From contig CAIIXF020000011.1 of NCBI GenBank assembly GCA_903813345.2, forward strand, positions 6,968,571 through 7,032,570: 64,000 nucleotides of DNA. Reading direction: 5' to 3'. Of this stretch, positions 1-12,310 are shown in pieces. A program made the translations under genes and the position numbers. How positions within the stretch are numbered: the stretch's first letter is position 1; each line of letters begins with the position of its first letter. The notes under the pieces are model-generated. The model ran no database searches. It was not told the DNA's origin and saw only the letters and a program-made list of their open reading frames with translations. The DNA is from Owenia fusiformis. Its lineage: Eukaryota; Annelida; Polychaeta; Sabellida; Oweniidae.

Positions 1-682
1 CCATACTGTAACTTGTATTTCTTTAAAAGGGATACAAGCTACAATGAAGTTGTGAATGGGGGATGTTTGTTGTTATGATTGTATTATCACACTTCCATAC
101 CCCCATACTGTAACTTGTATTTCTTTAAAAGGGATACAAGCTACAATGAAGTTGTGAATGGAGGATGTTTGTTGTTATGATTGTATTATCACACTTCCAT
201 ACCCCCATACTGTAACTTGTATTTCTTTAAAAGGGATACAAGCTACAATGAAGTTGTAAATGGAGGATGTTTGTTGTTATGATTTTATTATCACACTACC
301 GTACCCCCATACTGTAACTTGTATTTCTTTAAAAGGGATACAAGCTACAATGAAGTTGTAAATGGAGGATGTTTGTTGTTATGATTTTATTATCACACTA
401 CCATACCCCCATACTGTAACTTGTATTTATTTAAAAGGGATACAAGCTACAATGAAGTTGTAAATGGAGGATGTTTGTTGTTATGATTTTATTATCACAC
501 TACCATATCCCCATACTGTAACTTGTATTTATTTAAAAGGGATACAAGCTACAATGAAGTTGTGAATGGAGGATGTTTGTTGTTATGATTGTATTATCAC
601 ACTTCCATACCCCCATACTGTAACTTGTATTTATTTAAAAGGGATACAAGCTACAATGAAGTTGTGAATGGAGGATGTTTGT
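1..682. repeat. 102-bp tandem satellite array, about 6.7 copies, open at the left edge
   Basis: Copies start at 1, 103, 205, 307, 409, 511 and 613, an exact 102-bp period, and the last copy breaks off near 682. Copies differ by a few substitutions (ctttaaaag/atttaaaag, gtgaatgg/gtaaatgg). Each unit holds an inverted repeat: TGTAACTTGTAT and ATACAAGCTACA pair over 12 positions with one mismatch around a loop of about 13 bases. Stops occur in the frames I read, so it does not look coding. The array probably continues left of the window. Confidence 0.95.
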
Positions 683-3295
683 TTATTTCCAAAAGAGGAG
701 TCCTGTTAGCGAGATCTTTCTAGATGAGTGCAACTTTTTTATTATCTGAATGATCATGATGAAATTTTAACACAACATCTGAGATGAGGTTAATTTTTAT
801 AATTTTGTTTAACATCATTTCTGAATTATCAAAAAACCTTTTTGTTGAAATTTTTTGGCGAAGCGATGAAATTCCATTTAGTAACTGTTACTTTTTGCTT
901 AAATAAAATGACTTTAAGTATTTTAACAGCAAAATAACCGAAATCATTCCTATTTAATAAAGCAAAGTCTTATTTTATGTAGAGAAATCGGGTAAAAATC
1001 CATTAGAAATATATTTGAAGATGGCTTCCGAAAATGATTACATTTTTCAATATGTTTTAAGCAATCTCTTTAATAGAGTCTTGGAATATTTTACTAGTGT
1101 TATATAGTGGTCATACAAAAAATATTTTTAATAATTCAGAAATAATATTTGGATAATCAAGCATCTAAATACAAAATATTTTGTTTATATTTTAATACGA
1201 AAGTTGTTATATTTAACCACAAAGAAAGGGTTAAACCTGAAAAAACAAGTTCATTGCCTTGCAAAAAAGCTTGTACAAAAAATATTTTTAATAATTCAGA
1301 AACAATGTATTAGAATATAAAAATTCACTTTATCTCCGATATTGTTTCAACATTTCATAATGATTAATTAAATATTGAAAAAGCTGAACTCATCTAAAAA
1401 GCTCTCTCTAACGAGATAGCTCCTTTCTGAAGGTATACTTAAGTTCTACATATATTTCAAGTGTTCTACTATATATTGTATAGATTCTCTGCATTTTGCA
1501 ATTTTTACTATTTCCAGTAAAGCCCTATAAACAATGATAGAGAATACCCGTTCCATTTGCAACTTTACTGTAGCCTATCACTTTTAAGGTAGTAGGGTAG
1601 AGTGATTATATCTTTAATTAGTTTAAAGTGAATAAATAAAGTTTTCAATAAAAGTGAATGTCTATTTGAATTGTGTTACATAAATTGTATTAGGTCATTG
1701 AATATTTCTCAATGTGAAAACTGGGTGCAACAAAAACTACATTTAGAACTACATGGACTTTGGAGATTGCACATAAATACAAGTGGCGATTATCATATGC
1801 AATTGTAAACAATTACTATGATTAAATTTAACCTGCTTTAATATGGCAATTAGACAATTTAAAAAGTAGGGAATTTATATCATTTGGAAAACAATTTCAA
1901 CTTGCATTGCACATTGTCTATTTCGATATAAATATTATATATTGAAAGATGTCACCCTAGGCATAAGCCAAGTATGCTTACATACTTTGATTAAAATACC
2001 AATGTATAAACACAAGTACAAAAATGGTAAAGACCAGAGTCATACAAATATAACAACAATAAACAATGTCCCGAACTATGATCTACCACAAGAAGAAATT
2101 ATGTTTAGAGCCTGAATGACAAACGTATTGGTCAAACACAACACAACTTTTGGGCTACAGTGTCAACAGTGAATTCAAAATGTGGTTGCCAGGGAATTAT
2201 TGACAAATATAGTATTGCAAATAAAGACAATTGCAAAGTTAAAAGCTCATCTGTTTCTGTTTTTTTTATATTTTGTTAACATTAACTCACACATCTTGAT
2301 CACCATATATAGAAGGTGAAAGGACAAGGTGCAATTATTGGCAAATATCCCTATGGTTAAAATGAATCATTTATAGGTGTAACATGAAGAATAAAATGTC
2401 ATATAATACTTTGGAAAATATTAAAGTGCTCGGACACACATAAGCTGAGATAGGGATCATTTCGTTCAGTAAGGTTGTATTGACTTACATGGGGCTGTGC
2501 ACCATTGACTTAACATGAGGATATCAGCAGATCCCAATAGAGGCCATTGGTTTCAATTGATTATCACAGAAATACCAAAAATACACTATGACCTGAATCG
2601 ATTGCAAACCTAATAATTTCACAATACGACACAAATGGTTTATCTCATCAAATGTGCAAATATGAAGTTTGCAACCGATTCAGGTCATACTTAAAATTAA
2701 AAGATTGTACATTTTTTCATCATTTTTTCCCCTACAAAATGGCTATAGAAAAATGCTCCAAAAACAACTTTTACACTTATCAAATATAATACAAGTTTGT
2801 AAAACCAAAGATTATACTATTATATTTCATTGTGTAGTAACATATTTGGATAAGATGCAGGGATGCGTAGGATGTAAATGGATTTTGACAGACACAAAAA
2901 TACTTCCTGGTTTGGAACCTATGCCTCTACACTTCATGGTTGAATTATGACCCTAATAAGTGGCCTATACATCAATACAGTGCTGAATATAGGTCAACAA
3001 GATACTAGTGTGCATATAAATGTAATAATTGAAGCAGAATACTCATTTTGAAAAATCAGATGAATTATCTTTTTCCCATGGGGAGATCCCAATGGCGGGT
3101 GTATAAGGTCCTTTGTAGTTTGGAGAATTTTTCCAAACAGAAGTTTTCTCAATTAATCAATGGGGAGTATGAATTAATATAACATGGGCAGTAAGATACA
3201 CTCTGCTCTATCTAGGTGCCTACAACAAAATTTGCAGATATATTTATGAGAATTAACTGTCCATTCTCAACTTGGAAGAAATTAGGCAAAAATAA
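683..3295. other. AT-rich non-coding stretch
   Basis: I see no convincing gene here. Open frames are short and low in complexity, including a 93-codon frame at 2669-2950 that resembles no family I know. A 28-bp segment at 1113-1140 recurs at 1273-1300 (tacaaaaaatatttttaata...), a small local duplication 160 bp apart. Confidence 0.6.
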
Positions 3296-4618
3296 TTGGA
3301 GACATGTCCTCAGTGTAATGTTCAAATATTATCTCCAAGTCTTTTTGCATTATTTATAGATAGTCTTCTGAAAGACTTGCAAAGTACACAGTTTGGTGTA
3401 CATATTATGACTCTGTAAATATTTCAGTTTTAGCATATGCTGATGATCTGGTTTTGCTAGCAGAATCTGAAACTGACATGCAAGAACAATTAAATATTGT
3501 TAATAGATGGTGCCATAAATGGCGACTGAATGTAAATATTTCAAAAACAAAAATAATGCATTTCAGAAAAGTCAATGTTGAGAGAAGTAATTTCAAATTT
3601 AATATTGGGAATGCCTTTGTAGATTACACAGATAAATATATGTATCTCGGTATAACATTTACTCAACATGGTAAATTTGATGATATTGTGAGAACCTTAT
3701 CAGATTCAGCGGGAAGAGCACTTGGGTCATTAATTAACAAATGTAAATGGAATAAGGATCTTGGATATAAAACATTCACTAAATTATTTAATGTTTGTGT
3801 TTTGCCTGTTCTCCATAACGGAGTAGGTGTTTGGGGAGTGTATCACTGTTCATCAGTTAGCAATAATGTACTAAATAGAGCCCAACAATATTTTGCAGGA
3901 GTTCATAAATTTGTACCACTTGATGCATTGCATGGTGATTTTGCTTGGACTCCCTTAGAAATTGAAAAACATTTGGAAATTATTCGAACCTTTAATAGAA
4001 TAATAATGATGCCCGATAACAGAATTACAAAACAAATATTTAAATGGGATAGAATTGTAAATAGTAAATGGAGTCAAGAGCTCAAAAATTTTTTAAATAG
4101 ATGTGGCTGTCAAGAAAATTTTGAGAATTTAGAGTATTGTTATATAAAAAAATGTCAAAAAGAAACTTCTAGATACATATAACAAAACTTGGAATGATTT
4201 AATTCACAAGAAACCAAAATTAAGAACATATGTAAAATTCAAATCATCATACAAAACTGAGTCATATTTATTGCTAAATTTATCTAAGTTAGAAAGATCT
4301 TTAATTGCACAATTACGCATGGGAATTTTGCCACTCGAAATTGAAACGGGTATATTTAGAAATGAAAAATTGGAAAATAGAAAATGTACTTTATGTAAAT
4401 CTGGCAACATTGAGGATGAGGAACATTTTATTTTTCATTGCACATTTTATAAAGAAATAAGGGAAAAATATTTACAAAATCATCAAATTTTTGAAAAAAG
4501 AGAATCAACTGTAGAACTTAAGTTTCAGTATTTATGTGAAAAAATGCCTCGGCAAGCTGCTCATTTTGTTAAATTTTGCTATTTCAAAAGAAGAAATGAA
4601 ATTTACAATATTAAATGA
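3296..4618 (+). pseudogene. Non-LTR retrotransposon ORF2 fragment: reverse transcriptase palm, thumb and C-terminal Cys/His motif
   Basis: This is the 3' half of a LINE-type polymerase, broken into three frame segments. Positions 3296-3403 read LSPSLFALFIDSLLKDL in frame 2, the usual segment ahead of the catalytic box. After a frame change the catalytic YADD lies at 3436-3447, followed by LVLLAESETDMQ and YLGITF (frame 1, to a stop at 4182). From about 4150 frame 2 resumes with LLDTYNKTWNDLIHKKPKLR, then RSLIAQLRMGILPLEIETG and the terminal motif CTLCKSG...EDEEHF...C at 4385-4443. The second frame change falls at a seven-A run (4147-4153). The 5' part (endonuclease) is missing. It is a dead copy, or carries homopolymer sequencing errors. 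The exact clade (Rex/CR1/L2-like) is not resolved. Confidence 0.88.
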
Positions 4619-4622
4619 ATTA

Positions 4623-5217
4623 CAGGGTGTCCCGAAAGTATGGGGCCCCCTCTAGGCAGACATATTCCAGTGTCCGCATAGTATGTGTCATATATCATTT
4701 TAAAGCTTGTCCAAAGTTACATTGATTTGCCAAGTATCATGGTTTAACTCCCAAATGGGAAAAAGTTACAGTCATTTTAAAAGTTAGTGTTTTGTCAAAA
4801 TAAAGTTCAATTTTACACCACATAACTAGTCAATGTGTCCCCCCTTGACCATGTTAACAGCGGCAATTATTTTAAGATATGACCTTAAAAGTCCTTTAAA
4901 TAAGAGTGTGGAACTTTATAACCTTCTTAAAACAAGGGACTTTCCAACTCAATATCCATCCAATCCGAAAAGAATTGCTGCTGTTAAGATGGCCCGGGAG
5001 GACACATTGACTAGTGATTTGGTGTAAAATTGAACTTAATTTTGACCAAACACTAAATTTTTAAATGCCTGTAATTTTTTCACATTTGAGAGTTGAACCA
5101 TGATACTTGGTGAATCAATGTAACTTTGGATAAGCTTTAATATGATATATGACACATACTATGACGACACTGGTATATGTCTGCCTAGGGGGGACCCCAT
5201 ACTTTCGGGACACCCTG
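4623..5217. mobile_element. Mariner-type foldback MITE, 595 bp, with about 260-bp inverted arms and TA flanks
   Basis: The left end CAGGGTGTCCCGAAAGTAT mirrors the right end ATACTTTCGGGACACCCTG, and both ends are flanked by TA (4621-4622 and 5218-5219), the target duplication of Tc1/mariner elements. The arms stay similar for about 260 bp (for example tttacaccacataactagtc against gactagtgatttggtgtaaa). Only about 80 bp in the centre is unpaired. A 64-codon frame at 4833-5027 crosses the centre, but is not recognisable as transposase. It lies 3 bp after the end of the retrotransposon ORF. Confidence 0.9.
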
Positions 5218-5219
5218 TA

Positions 5220-5985
5220 TACTTGTGTCAAAATAAAAAGATGTAATATTTATAAACAAATACCATTACTTTAGTGGTTGATAAGCCCATGTGGGCTGGT
5301 TGTTATTTTATTACTTTTCTTTTGTATTGTACTGTATTGAATGATGTAAACTAACTTTTTATATATTGAGTACCAAGGTAACTTGCTCATATTTAAATAG
5401 TGCAACTTCCTCAATACAATTATTCAATAATGAACGGCACAAAACAACTTTTCCTCCATATTCAGGGTAGTGATTCATTTTGGTCCAGGCTCTTTATATA
5501 TCTATGTGCATATGGCATTTAATCATGCAGCCCTATTGAATTTGGCTCTTATTGATTTTGGATATACTATCCGAGTACCTTAAACACAAAGAACTAGGTT
5601 TTCAGACAAATGCTACCTCTACATAAATTTTGATATATCTAAATTTGTTTTATCATCCAGTTATGAACAATAGTCCTTTCTACGAGCAGCAGATTATGAT
5701 GACATACAGTCATGTTTTAAGCAAAGACGAGTGGTAGCATGGTTGTTGTATTAATATATTCATCCATTACGCTTAGTAGAGTAAACCTGCCGGTCGTCTA
5801 ACTTGATTGCTGATACTCCAAGTAAGTGTTTTAAAATTATATTTTATCGATTGGTAATGTAAGGACAGCTCACTAGTTTCAAATTTTCAAATATTCAGAG
5901 TTTCATCAATTTGAATTACTGTATTAATTCTATAACCATTAAACTTGGAAATCTTTACTTTATTTGATTACTTAGCCTTGCCCAA
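5220..5985. other. Intergenic, nothing recognised
   Basis: AT-rich DNA between the foldback element and the fucosyltransferase leader region. I see no open frame, repeat array or RNA gene that I can support. Confidence 0.5.
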
Positions 5986-5989
5986 GTCG

Positions 5990-6281
5990 GTCTATTTTAC
6001 TTATCTTGATTTCTATTATGACCGCCTTTTACCAAAGAGAAAGCCACGTGCTTTACCGACAGTTTGTTGATGTCGGTAAAATTTGACCAATCAACGACGG
6101 CCCTGTAGCGTTAGCTCATTATCATGCACGGTCAAAAACAAGCACACTTTTCACCGGGACTTTTCACGAACAAATCTTGCACGAATCTGAGCATGAATTC
6201 ATCATGAAAATACAAATATTTTATCAGATAAATATCAATGACAGTTTAGTGCATGCCGGGGCATCGATCGGATAACCAAAG
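5990..6281 (+). promoter_or_regulatory. Candidate promoter and 5' leader exon of the fucosyltransferase gene
   Basis: This stretch is richer in CpG than its surroundings. It has an E-box CACGTG (6045-6050), a CCAAT (6087-6091) and an inverted repeat TACCGAC...GTCGGTA between them. It ends in a good splice donor, AACCAAAG|GTGAGA (last exon base 6281). The coding exon downstream opens with a strong acceptor, cttttcttactcttatag|A at 7776/7777, so a leader exon must exist and this is the best candidate. The transcription start is not defined by sequence. Confidence 0.45.
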
Positions 6282-7776
6282 GTGAGAAGATTTCAACAAT
6301 AAACGTTGAAATGATCGCTGAACATGTAGGCTGAGATTCAATCACCGATCGACGACAACATGACCCGCTACATTGGACTACATGTAGGTCTTCGTGCATT
6401 TTCATCGCGAAATCAGTTTTAAATCAACATTGAATCGCATGATTTAATTTATATTAATGACTCTTACCTTCCAATGTACATTTAATTACATAATATATTG
6501 TAACTCTAAAGAAACACTCGATCAGATCATTGAATTTCAAGTCGTAGATGGAAAGTTTGTTTTGTTTATGCAGCTCAACCTGATAACGTTTTGATTGGTC
6601 ATTCAGCCTGAAGTCACACATCGTGTCCACGCGATATCTGTCAATCAATAAGGTTTCGCAATACCCCTGATAGCGTAGGTATTATGGAAGGTAAAATTGA
6701 AATTCTAAAGAAATAGAGTGGGTGATAATACTTACAATAGAACATGGTGAGAATGATGCATTTTGTAATTTGATGCAGCAGGAAAACACAAATCATAAAT
6801 AATATATCATGTGATACTTTCAACTCCATCTTTAACTATAATATCCCCTCAAAATAGTTCGAAATGGATGAAGAAAATTTAATAGTTTAATTTGTATAGC
6901 ATTTAACCAAGTAGGCCCTGTCAGGTTTCCTGCGTAAGTCAAGGTCATCAACAGAATTTCTTTTTGATATTTCTCTTTATTCTCACAACTTTTATATGAC
7001 AAATAATGAACTATCATTTAACTAGAACCATAAGGTATAACAGATCAATACCTAACAGTGTCTAGTGGAAATCATAGATTATTGATGAAAGCAATGTGGA
7101 GCCTCACTGGGGATTTCTTCGATTTTCGGGGCTCCACTGGGGATTTCTTCTCAATATTATTTAGTTAGTTTCTTGGTTAATTTTAGTGGTTCTTTACCAT
7201 AAATGTTTCAATAACAATCAATGTTATAATTGTAAAAATATACTATAACCTTATGCTTGGCGGCAAAAAATTGCCATACAGGAAATTTTGGGGGATTTTT
7301 GACATCTTTCATATCTGGGTGCTTGCGGTAATTTGGCGTGCATTTTAAGTTGGCGAATTAAAAAAATCATCAAATGAAAAAGTCGCCAAAATCCCTGGGA
7401 ATATGACATGTTTTTTGTTAGAGGTGCACTTCCGGTTATAAGAAAAATATCAAGATGGTTGGGCCATCTAAATTCAAAGAAACAACAAGAAATATTGTAG
7501 AAATTGTTCAACAACAATACTGAATTGAGTTTGATGGGCGGATGTCTAGGATACTTAAAAAACGCCAAATTAAATAAACACCAATAGGCCCAAAAAGACA
7601 AAATCACCAAATTAAAGACAAATACAGCGTTAGAGTTGCCTGAAGGAGGTATTTAAACTTTCTAAAGAGTTTGGGCACTAATTACAGAGAATATGGTAGT
7701 TGACAATACATACTAGCAGTTAACATAATATTAAACTACCCTTGTCATTTATTCAATTCTTTTCTTACTCTTATAG
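6282..7776 (+). other. Putative 5' intron of the fucosyltransferase gene
   Basis: Non-coding. A short direct duplication (gctccactggggatttcttc and a near copy, about 7100-7150) is present. Positions 7255-7630 carry several CGCCAA/TTGGCG motifs similar in style to the MITE at 29859-30094, so this may be an old copy of a related element. The intron ends in a pyrimidine tract and AG at 7775-7776. Confidence 0.4.
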
Positions 7777-7802
7777 ACAAGACTTTATTGTATATACTGT
7801 GC

Positions 7803-8999
7803 ATGATTATCGCAATTCTAAGTATTGTATTTTCAGTTGGAGTGATGTTGCATAGGATATCACCATGGAAACTCCAAGTAAAACTTTTCATTGGAGTCAG
7901 TATTATTGTCACCTTGGTGACATACTTGCTCTTATCTTACTTACATCAGAATATACGAAGTGCATATGTCAGAAAAAACAACAAAACAACAATTCTAATG
8001 ATGTATTACCCAGAGAAAGAGTTTACACAAGAACAAATTGTTGACATGTTCAGAGAATGCCCAGATTTAAAATGTGAGTTTACACATGATGAGCGTGCAA
8101 TAGCAGACAGTGCAGCTGTAATCATTCATAATGTTGAAGAACATTTGTATTCAATGCCAAAAAGACAGCCTGGACAACTTTGGTTATATTATGATCTAGA
8201 AAGTCCTGGCTTTATGATGGGTAGCGAAACTGCCACGTATCTAACTAATCAGAAAATGTTCAATGGTACTATAAACTACTCTCCATCAAGTCAAGTTTGG
8301 CTTCCATATGGAAAATATAATGGTACTCATATATGGATATACAATTCGATATATTACATGTTTTTAGATAAAAGAATTGACTTTGCAGCAAGAAAAAACA
8401 AACTATTGTTTTGGGCTGTAAGTAATTGTTACGCAAAAAGTAAGCGACAGGATTATGTGAAAGAGCTAATCAAGAATGTTAAAGTGGATATCTACGGTGG
8501 ATGTGGTCCTCTAAATTGTCCTAGATCAAAAGATTGTGAAAATACTCTTTTCAAGACATACAAGTTTTATCTGGCATTTGAGAATTATGTCTGTCAGGAT
8601 TACATAACAGAGAAGTTGTGGCTTACCCTAGCTACTAGAGAAACCGTACCAATAGTTATTGGTGGTGCAAACCATGAGAAATATCTTCCGCCAAAATCTT
8701 ACATTGACATTCGTGATTTCGCTACACCAGCTGATTTAGCTAACTATTTACAGAAACTAGACAAAAATGATGACCTATATAATGAATACTTTTCATGGAG
8801 ATACAAAATATCACCCGTCTTTGATTTTCAAAAAGCCACACCAAAACAGCCTTTGGAGTATTATGTTTGCCAGGTGTGTAGGCTGATTCATACACCAAAT
8901 CTGAACAGGACTTACGTAGATTTTGTAGACTTCAATAATGACAAGAGATATTGTAGAAATCCATCTGAATACTATAAAGGATTATTGCCAGGATATTAA
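7803..8999 (+). CDS. Alpha-1,3-fucosyltransferase (GT10), type II Golgi enzyme
   Basis: The enzyme should transfer fucose from GDP-fucose to N-acetylglucosamine-containing glycans in the Golgi lumen. The single coding exon gives 398 residues, normal for GT10. ATG 7803 is chosen because the frame upstream runs back to a splice acceptor at 7776 with no other ATG. A short hydrophobic stretch (residues 2-15) and a clear membrane segment (about 28-46, LFIGVSIIVTLVTYLLLSYL) precede the stem. Family marks follow: YYDLESPGF (E133), INYSPSSQVWLPYG, FWAVSNCYAKSKRQDYVKEL, VDIYGGCG, the donor-binding block FYLAFENYVCQDYITEKLW (E260/N261, E270/K271), VPIVIGGANHEKYLPP and a C-terminal CxxC-type cysteine cluster. 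N-glycosylation sites NKT, NGT and NRT are present. The acceptor specificity (Lewis-type or core) cannot be read from sequence. Confidence 0.95.
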   Translation: MIIAILSIVFSVGVMLHRISPWKLQVKLFIGVSIIVTLVTYLLLSYLHQNIRSAYVRKNNKTTILMMYYPEKEFTQEQIVDMFRECPDLKCEFTHDERAIADSAAVIIHNVEEHLYSMPKRQPGQLWLYYDLESPGFMMGSETATYLTNQKMFNGTINYSPSSQVWLPYGKYNGTHIWIYNSIYYMFLDKRIDFAARKNKLLFWAVSNCYAKSKRQDYVKELIKNVKVDIYGGCGPLNCPRSKDCENTLFKTYKFYLAFENYVCQDYITEKLWLTLATRETVPIVIGGANHEKYLPPKSYIDIRDFATPADLANYLQKLDKNDDLYNEYFSWRYKISPVFDFQKATPKQPLEYYVCQVCRLIHTPNLNRTYVDFVDFNNDKRYCRNPSEYYKGLLPGY

Positions 9000-9514
9000 T
9001 ATAATGGAAACACACTACTAATATATAAAACTATGTGTGCATTTTAGACAAAAGTAGGTCTCTAGGCGAGAGTACTATATTCTAGTATATCCTAGCCAAA
9101 TCAGACAAGCAATGCGAGAAATAGGAGCAGTTTCAGAATCATGCTCCAGGTGGCTCTGGAAACAAAGACGTTTATGTATTATGATCATCACATGAAATGC
9201 TCTTTGGCTACAGTATCTGGAACCAGTCAGAAGTCAGTCTCAAGCCTGACGAAAGAGACAGCCAAGCTCACATAACCGAAACCTCCATCCCACTTCATCG
9301 AATCATGAACAGTCTTATAGATGTAGCAAAGCACTCAATGCTTATACAAAATGAAAAAAATCCAAATCATCATGATTTCTTTATATCAGTTAAATTTTCG
9401 ATAACTTAAAAATGTCGATCAAAATCTTGACTCTCCCCTCTTATTGGTAGGCATTTGGTGGTATCATAAAATAGTCATGCAACTACTTGTAAATTGTTAT
9501 CAAATTTCATAACT
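9000..9514. other. Intergenic between convergent genes, possible retro-element debris
   Basis: About 515 bp separate the stop codons of the tail-to-tail fucosyltransferase and NXPE-like genes. A 70-codon + frame (9197-9409) reads SLKPDERDSQAHITETS, which looks like a retro-element tail, but I cannot assign it. Confidence 0.35.
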
Positions 9515-11865
9515 TTAAGTTTCAAAGGTGTCCCAATCAAATTGGCTAATATAGTTCAACAGTATATGAGATAAATGGACATTCAGTCCATAACCAAAAT
9601 GTGTTCCATCAAAGCTGAATGTATGGCTAGTTAATGCACTTGTGTTAAACATTGGAATGTTGTAACGTGCCAAGAATTGTCTCATTTTGTCTGAGTAAAT
9701 CTTTACGTCCTCTGTCCCTTGGTGATTGGTCAAATAGCGGGCCCGTTTCATAAGCCCAGGATAATGAGGTGTCATAAACAGCATCCTAGGTCTTGAATGG
9801 TTTGTAAAGGACCGATGTTGAAAGATCCCATGGCCCAAATCAGTAATATATTTTTGCAATGCCACTTTTGTTGGCTCGAAATTCAACCCATTATGAAGGC
9901 CTGTTGAAAAGAGGATCACTTGGTTTTTCTGCTCTCTTATAAAGGCAACAGACTTTTGTAATAAACCTAATGAGTAGTCTTCTCTCAATGTTAGTTGAAC
10001 TTTTGAATTACAAATCGTTCTAGTTCTGTCATTTAGCTTCCGGCAGTACTTTTCATCAAATTGTAAGTGATATCCACATTTCTCTCTGTCATCTGAAAGA
10101 ATGAAGTGACGAAAGCAAGAATCAGAGGGGTAAAAGGGTGGGTAATACAATCACCATTCAGGACATTTTAACAACTTTATTATTCTCTGTTCCAAAATAA
10201 ACTCTCCATAGTGAGCAAATTGTTTTTCTATGTAATTGACCTTTTGCGATCAGAATTCAGGAATTTTGTTTATGGATACTGTTGTCACGTATTTCATCTT
10301 ATTGGTATGACGTCATATAGAAATGATATTAGACATGATGGAATCACGAAATGGCGGACACGTGGCAGTTTTGAGCTAAAAATATTGTCGTTTCTTATAT
10401 AAAAACCATGAGTCGGATATTTACCAGGTATGCCGATTTGACTAGATCATGAGTATGTCTATATATATGCGAAGTTTGGGTGAAATTCATACTAAACATC
10501 GATGCCTATAAGCGCCCCCGTTTTTGTCAAAATCGGGGGGCGCTAAACCGCTATCTAAATCATGTCAGTAAGACCTTAGACTTGGTATGTGCTTAGCATG
10601 AATGTTGATCTAGTCAAATAGAACGCTTTCGTGAAAAATAAATCAATAAAGCACGAAATATAGAAGATAATCTCTCAAAATCAAGCATCTAAAGCTGGGT
10701 GACCTAATTGTGACGTCACTAAAAGACAGAATCCATTCGGTGATCGCAAATCATCAATTCTCCGAAAACAACAACAATAACAAAATTACTGCTCAAACCA
10801 TGGGGTCATTATATTAACAGAGATTTCGTGGCTATTATATTTCGCTAATTTTCAATTTTTGAAATTTCGCGGTTATTAATCTCCACGGATTTGTCATACA
10901 AGATCACTCTTTTGACTTTGATATCAGCCAATGGTTGTTCCTTTGCCCGATGATTTTGGCTTCTTATTAAGCCATTTCGTTAGAATGTTCGTTTAATACA
11001 GTAATAACGATCTTTCTTCTAATTTCTCTTTTTCAAAACTCAAAATGTAACCTTTTTACCTATTATCGCCCAGCACTGGATGGAAATATTGTCAACATTG
11101 AAATCCCCAGGGATTTCCTTGGAATTTTGTGACTATCAAATTTCGCAAATTATGACTGTATTATATTTCCGAATTTTCCAAAACTTGTGAAAACAAAATA
11201 AAATAGCGCACAAAAATTACCAGGAGTACAGTTACAAAAATACCTGGTTTTGTGTTTTGTTTCATCGCTCCATCTTTCATATGTCCACTGAGAAGTATCA
11301 GGAGTGCCCCAAAGAAATGCCTCACTAGGGAATCCCCCACTAGGATAATATGCTTCACATTCTTTTGAGCCAACATGTCACAGGCTAAAGTTGGATCATA
11401 ATATGTCAATGGACATTGGTTTGAGAGTGGCTGCCAGTTGTGCTTCTCTGCGTGCAGTCTCTGTCTAAGGTCTAAACATTCCCCACACTGACACTGTTTA
11501 ACTGTCATATTTTGACAGTGATTCTTAAAACAACATGCTTTCAGCGATGTTGGGTAGCAAAGTGCACGTCGTGGTACAGTAGCAGTTTCAACATTGGTGT
11601 CACTATTTCCACATTGACCATTTTGTAACGTCAATGCAGCTTCACTTGGCATAAAAGTCATTTTTTCCATTTCTCCATTATATTCATCTTGTTTAACCCA
11701 TACACCATTTGACAAACAATCAATATATTCCTGCTCTGTAAAAACAATGTCTGGCTCTATAACTTTCATTATTCTTCCCCTCATCTGGAAGCTATAGCCT
11801 TTATATATAATAAAACAGAAAATAAAAGCTACCAAAATAGACAGGTAGTAGAACGTATGTTTCAT
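9515..11865 (-). CDS. NXPE-like PC-esterase (SGNH fold), two exons, 399 aa
   Basis: Exons are complement(11244..11865) and complement(9515..10092). The donor CCAG|GTATTT and acceptor attctttcag|AT join in phase 1 to give ...NTKPDDREKCGYH..., and the read continues open to a TAA stop, 399 residues in all. Residues about 5-22 form an N-terminal membrane anchor (YYLSILVAFIFCFIIYKGY). A Cys-rich middle (LKACCFKNHC, KQCQCGEC) precedes the GDS box VGDSLVRHFFG, with the candidate nucleophile Ser179. The terminal DGTHFG box carries Asp369 and His372, the other two triad candidates. NXPE and related PC-esterase families include glycan O-acetyl transferases and esterases of the Golgi; the substrate here is unknown. 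It is shorter than vertebrate NXPE proteins, which carry an extra Ig-like region. Confidence 0.9.
10093..11243 (-). other. Intron of the NXPE-like gene, with a GC-rich hairpin
   Basis: Non-coding. At 10511-10544 a short GC-rich hairpin (AGCGCCCCCG ... CGGGGGGCGCT) stands out in AT-rich DNA. Between about 10830 and 11160 several AATTTCGC/GCGAAATT motifs recur in both orientations and look like decayed repeat ends. Confidence 0.5.
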
Positions 11866-12310
11866 CTCAGCAGCGTTAAAAATAGGTTTGTCCTTAAAGT
11901 CCCCGATAAATCGGGCTACGTATACCGCCGTGTTTACATTAGGGGATTAGAAGAGTTTATTTTTTATTTAGGTATGCAAGCTACATATATCAATATTAGG
12001 CCTTCATTCATGTACTCGTGTGCATGTAATCAGCATGCCCTTCAATATTATGTAAACCAGGCTATTCAAGTACTGTATAATGTACACTATTTATGTGTGT
12101 ACTACATACAATACAATTCCCTGGGAAACAAAACACAAATACTTTTTATATGTTCAAAATGAGCCATTTGATTGATGCAAACACTAAATAGCTTCATAAA
12201 TAACATCTACAAATTATATCTAATAGTAATTTTCAATTCCAATGGTGAAACTTCCCTGGTTACGATTATATGGGAAATCATCACGAGACGAAGATCGTTC
12301 GCCTTCCTGG

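Noticed and set aside
4833-5027. 64-codon ORF inside the mariner-type foldback element
   Set aside because: It spans the inverted arms and centre of the element and shows no transposase signature.
7251-7610. 119-codon minus-strand ORF upstream of the fucosyltransferase
   Set aside because: It covers repeat-like CGCCAA/TTGGCG sequence inside the putative 5' intron and matches no family I know.
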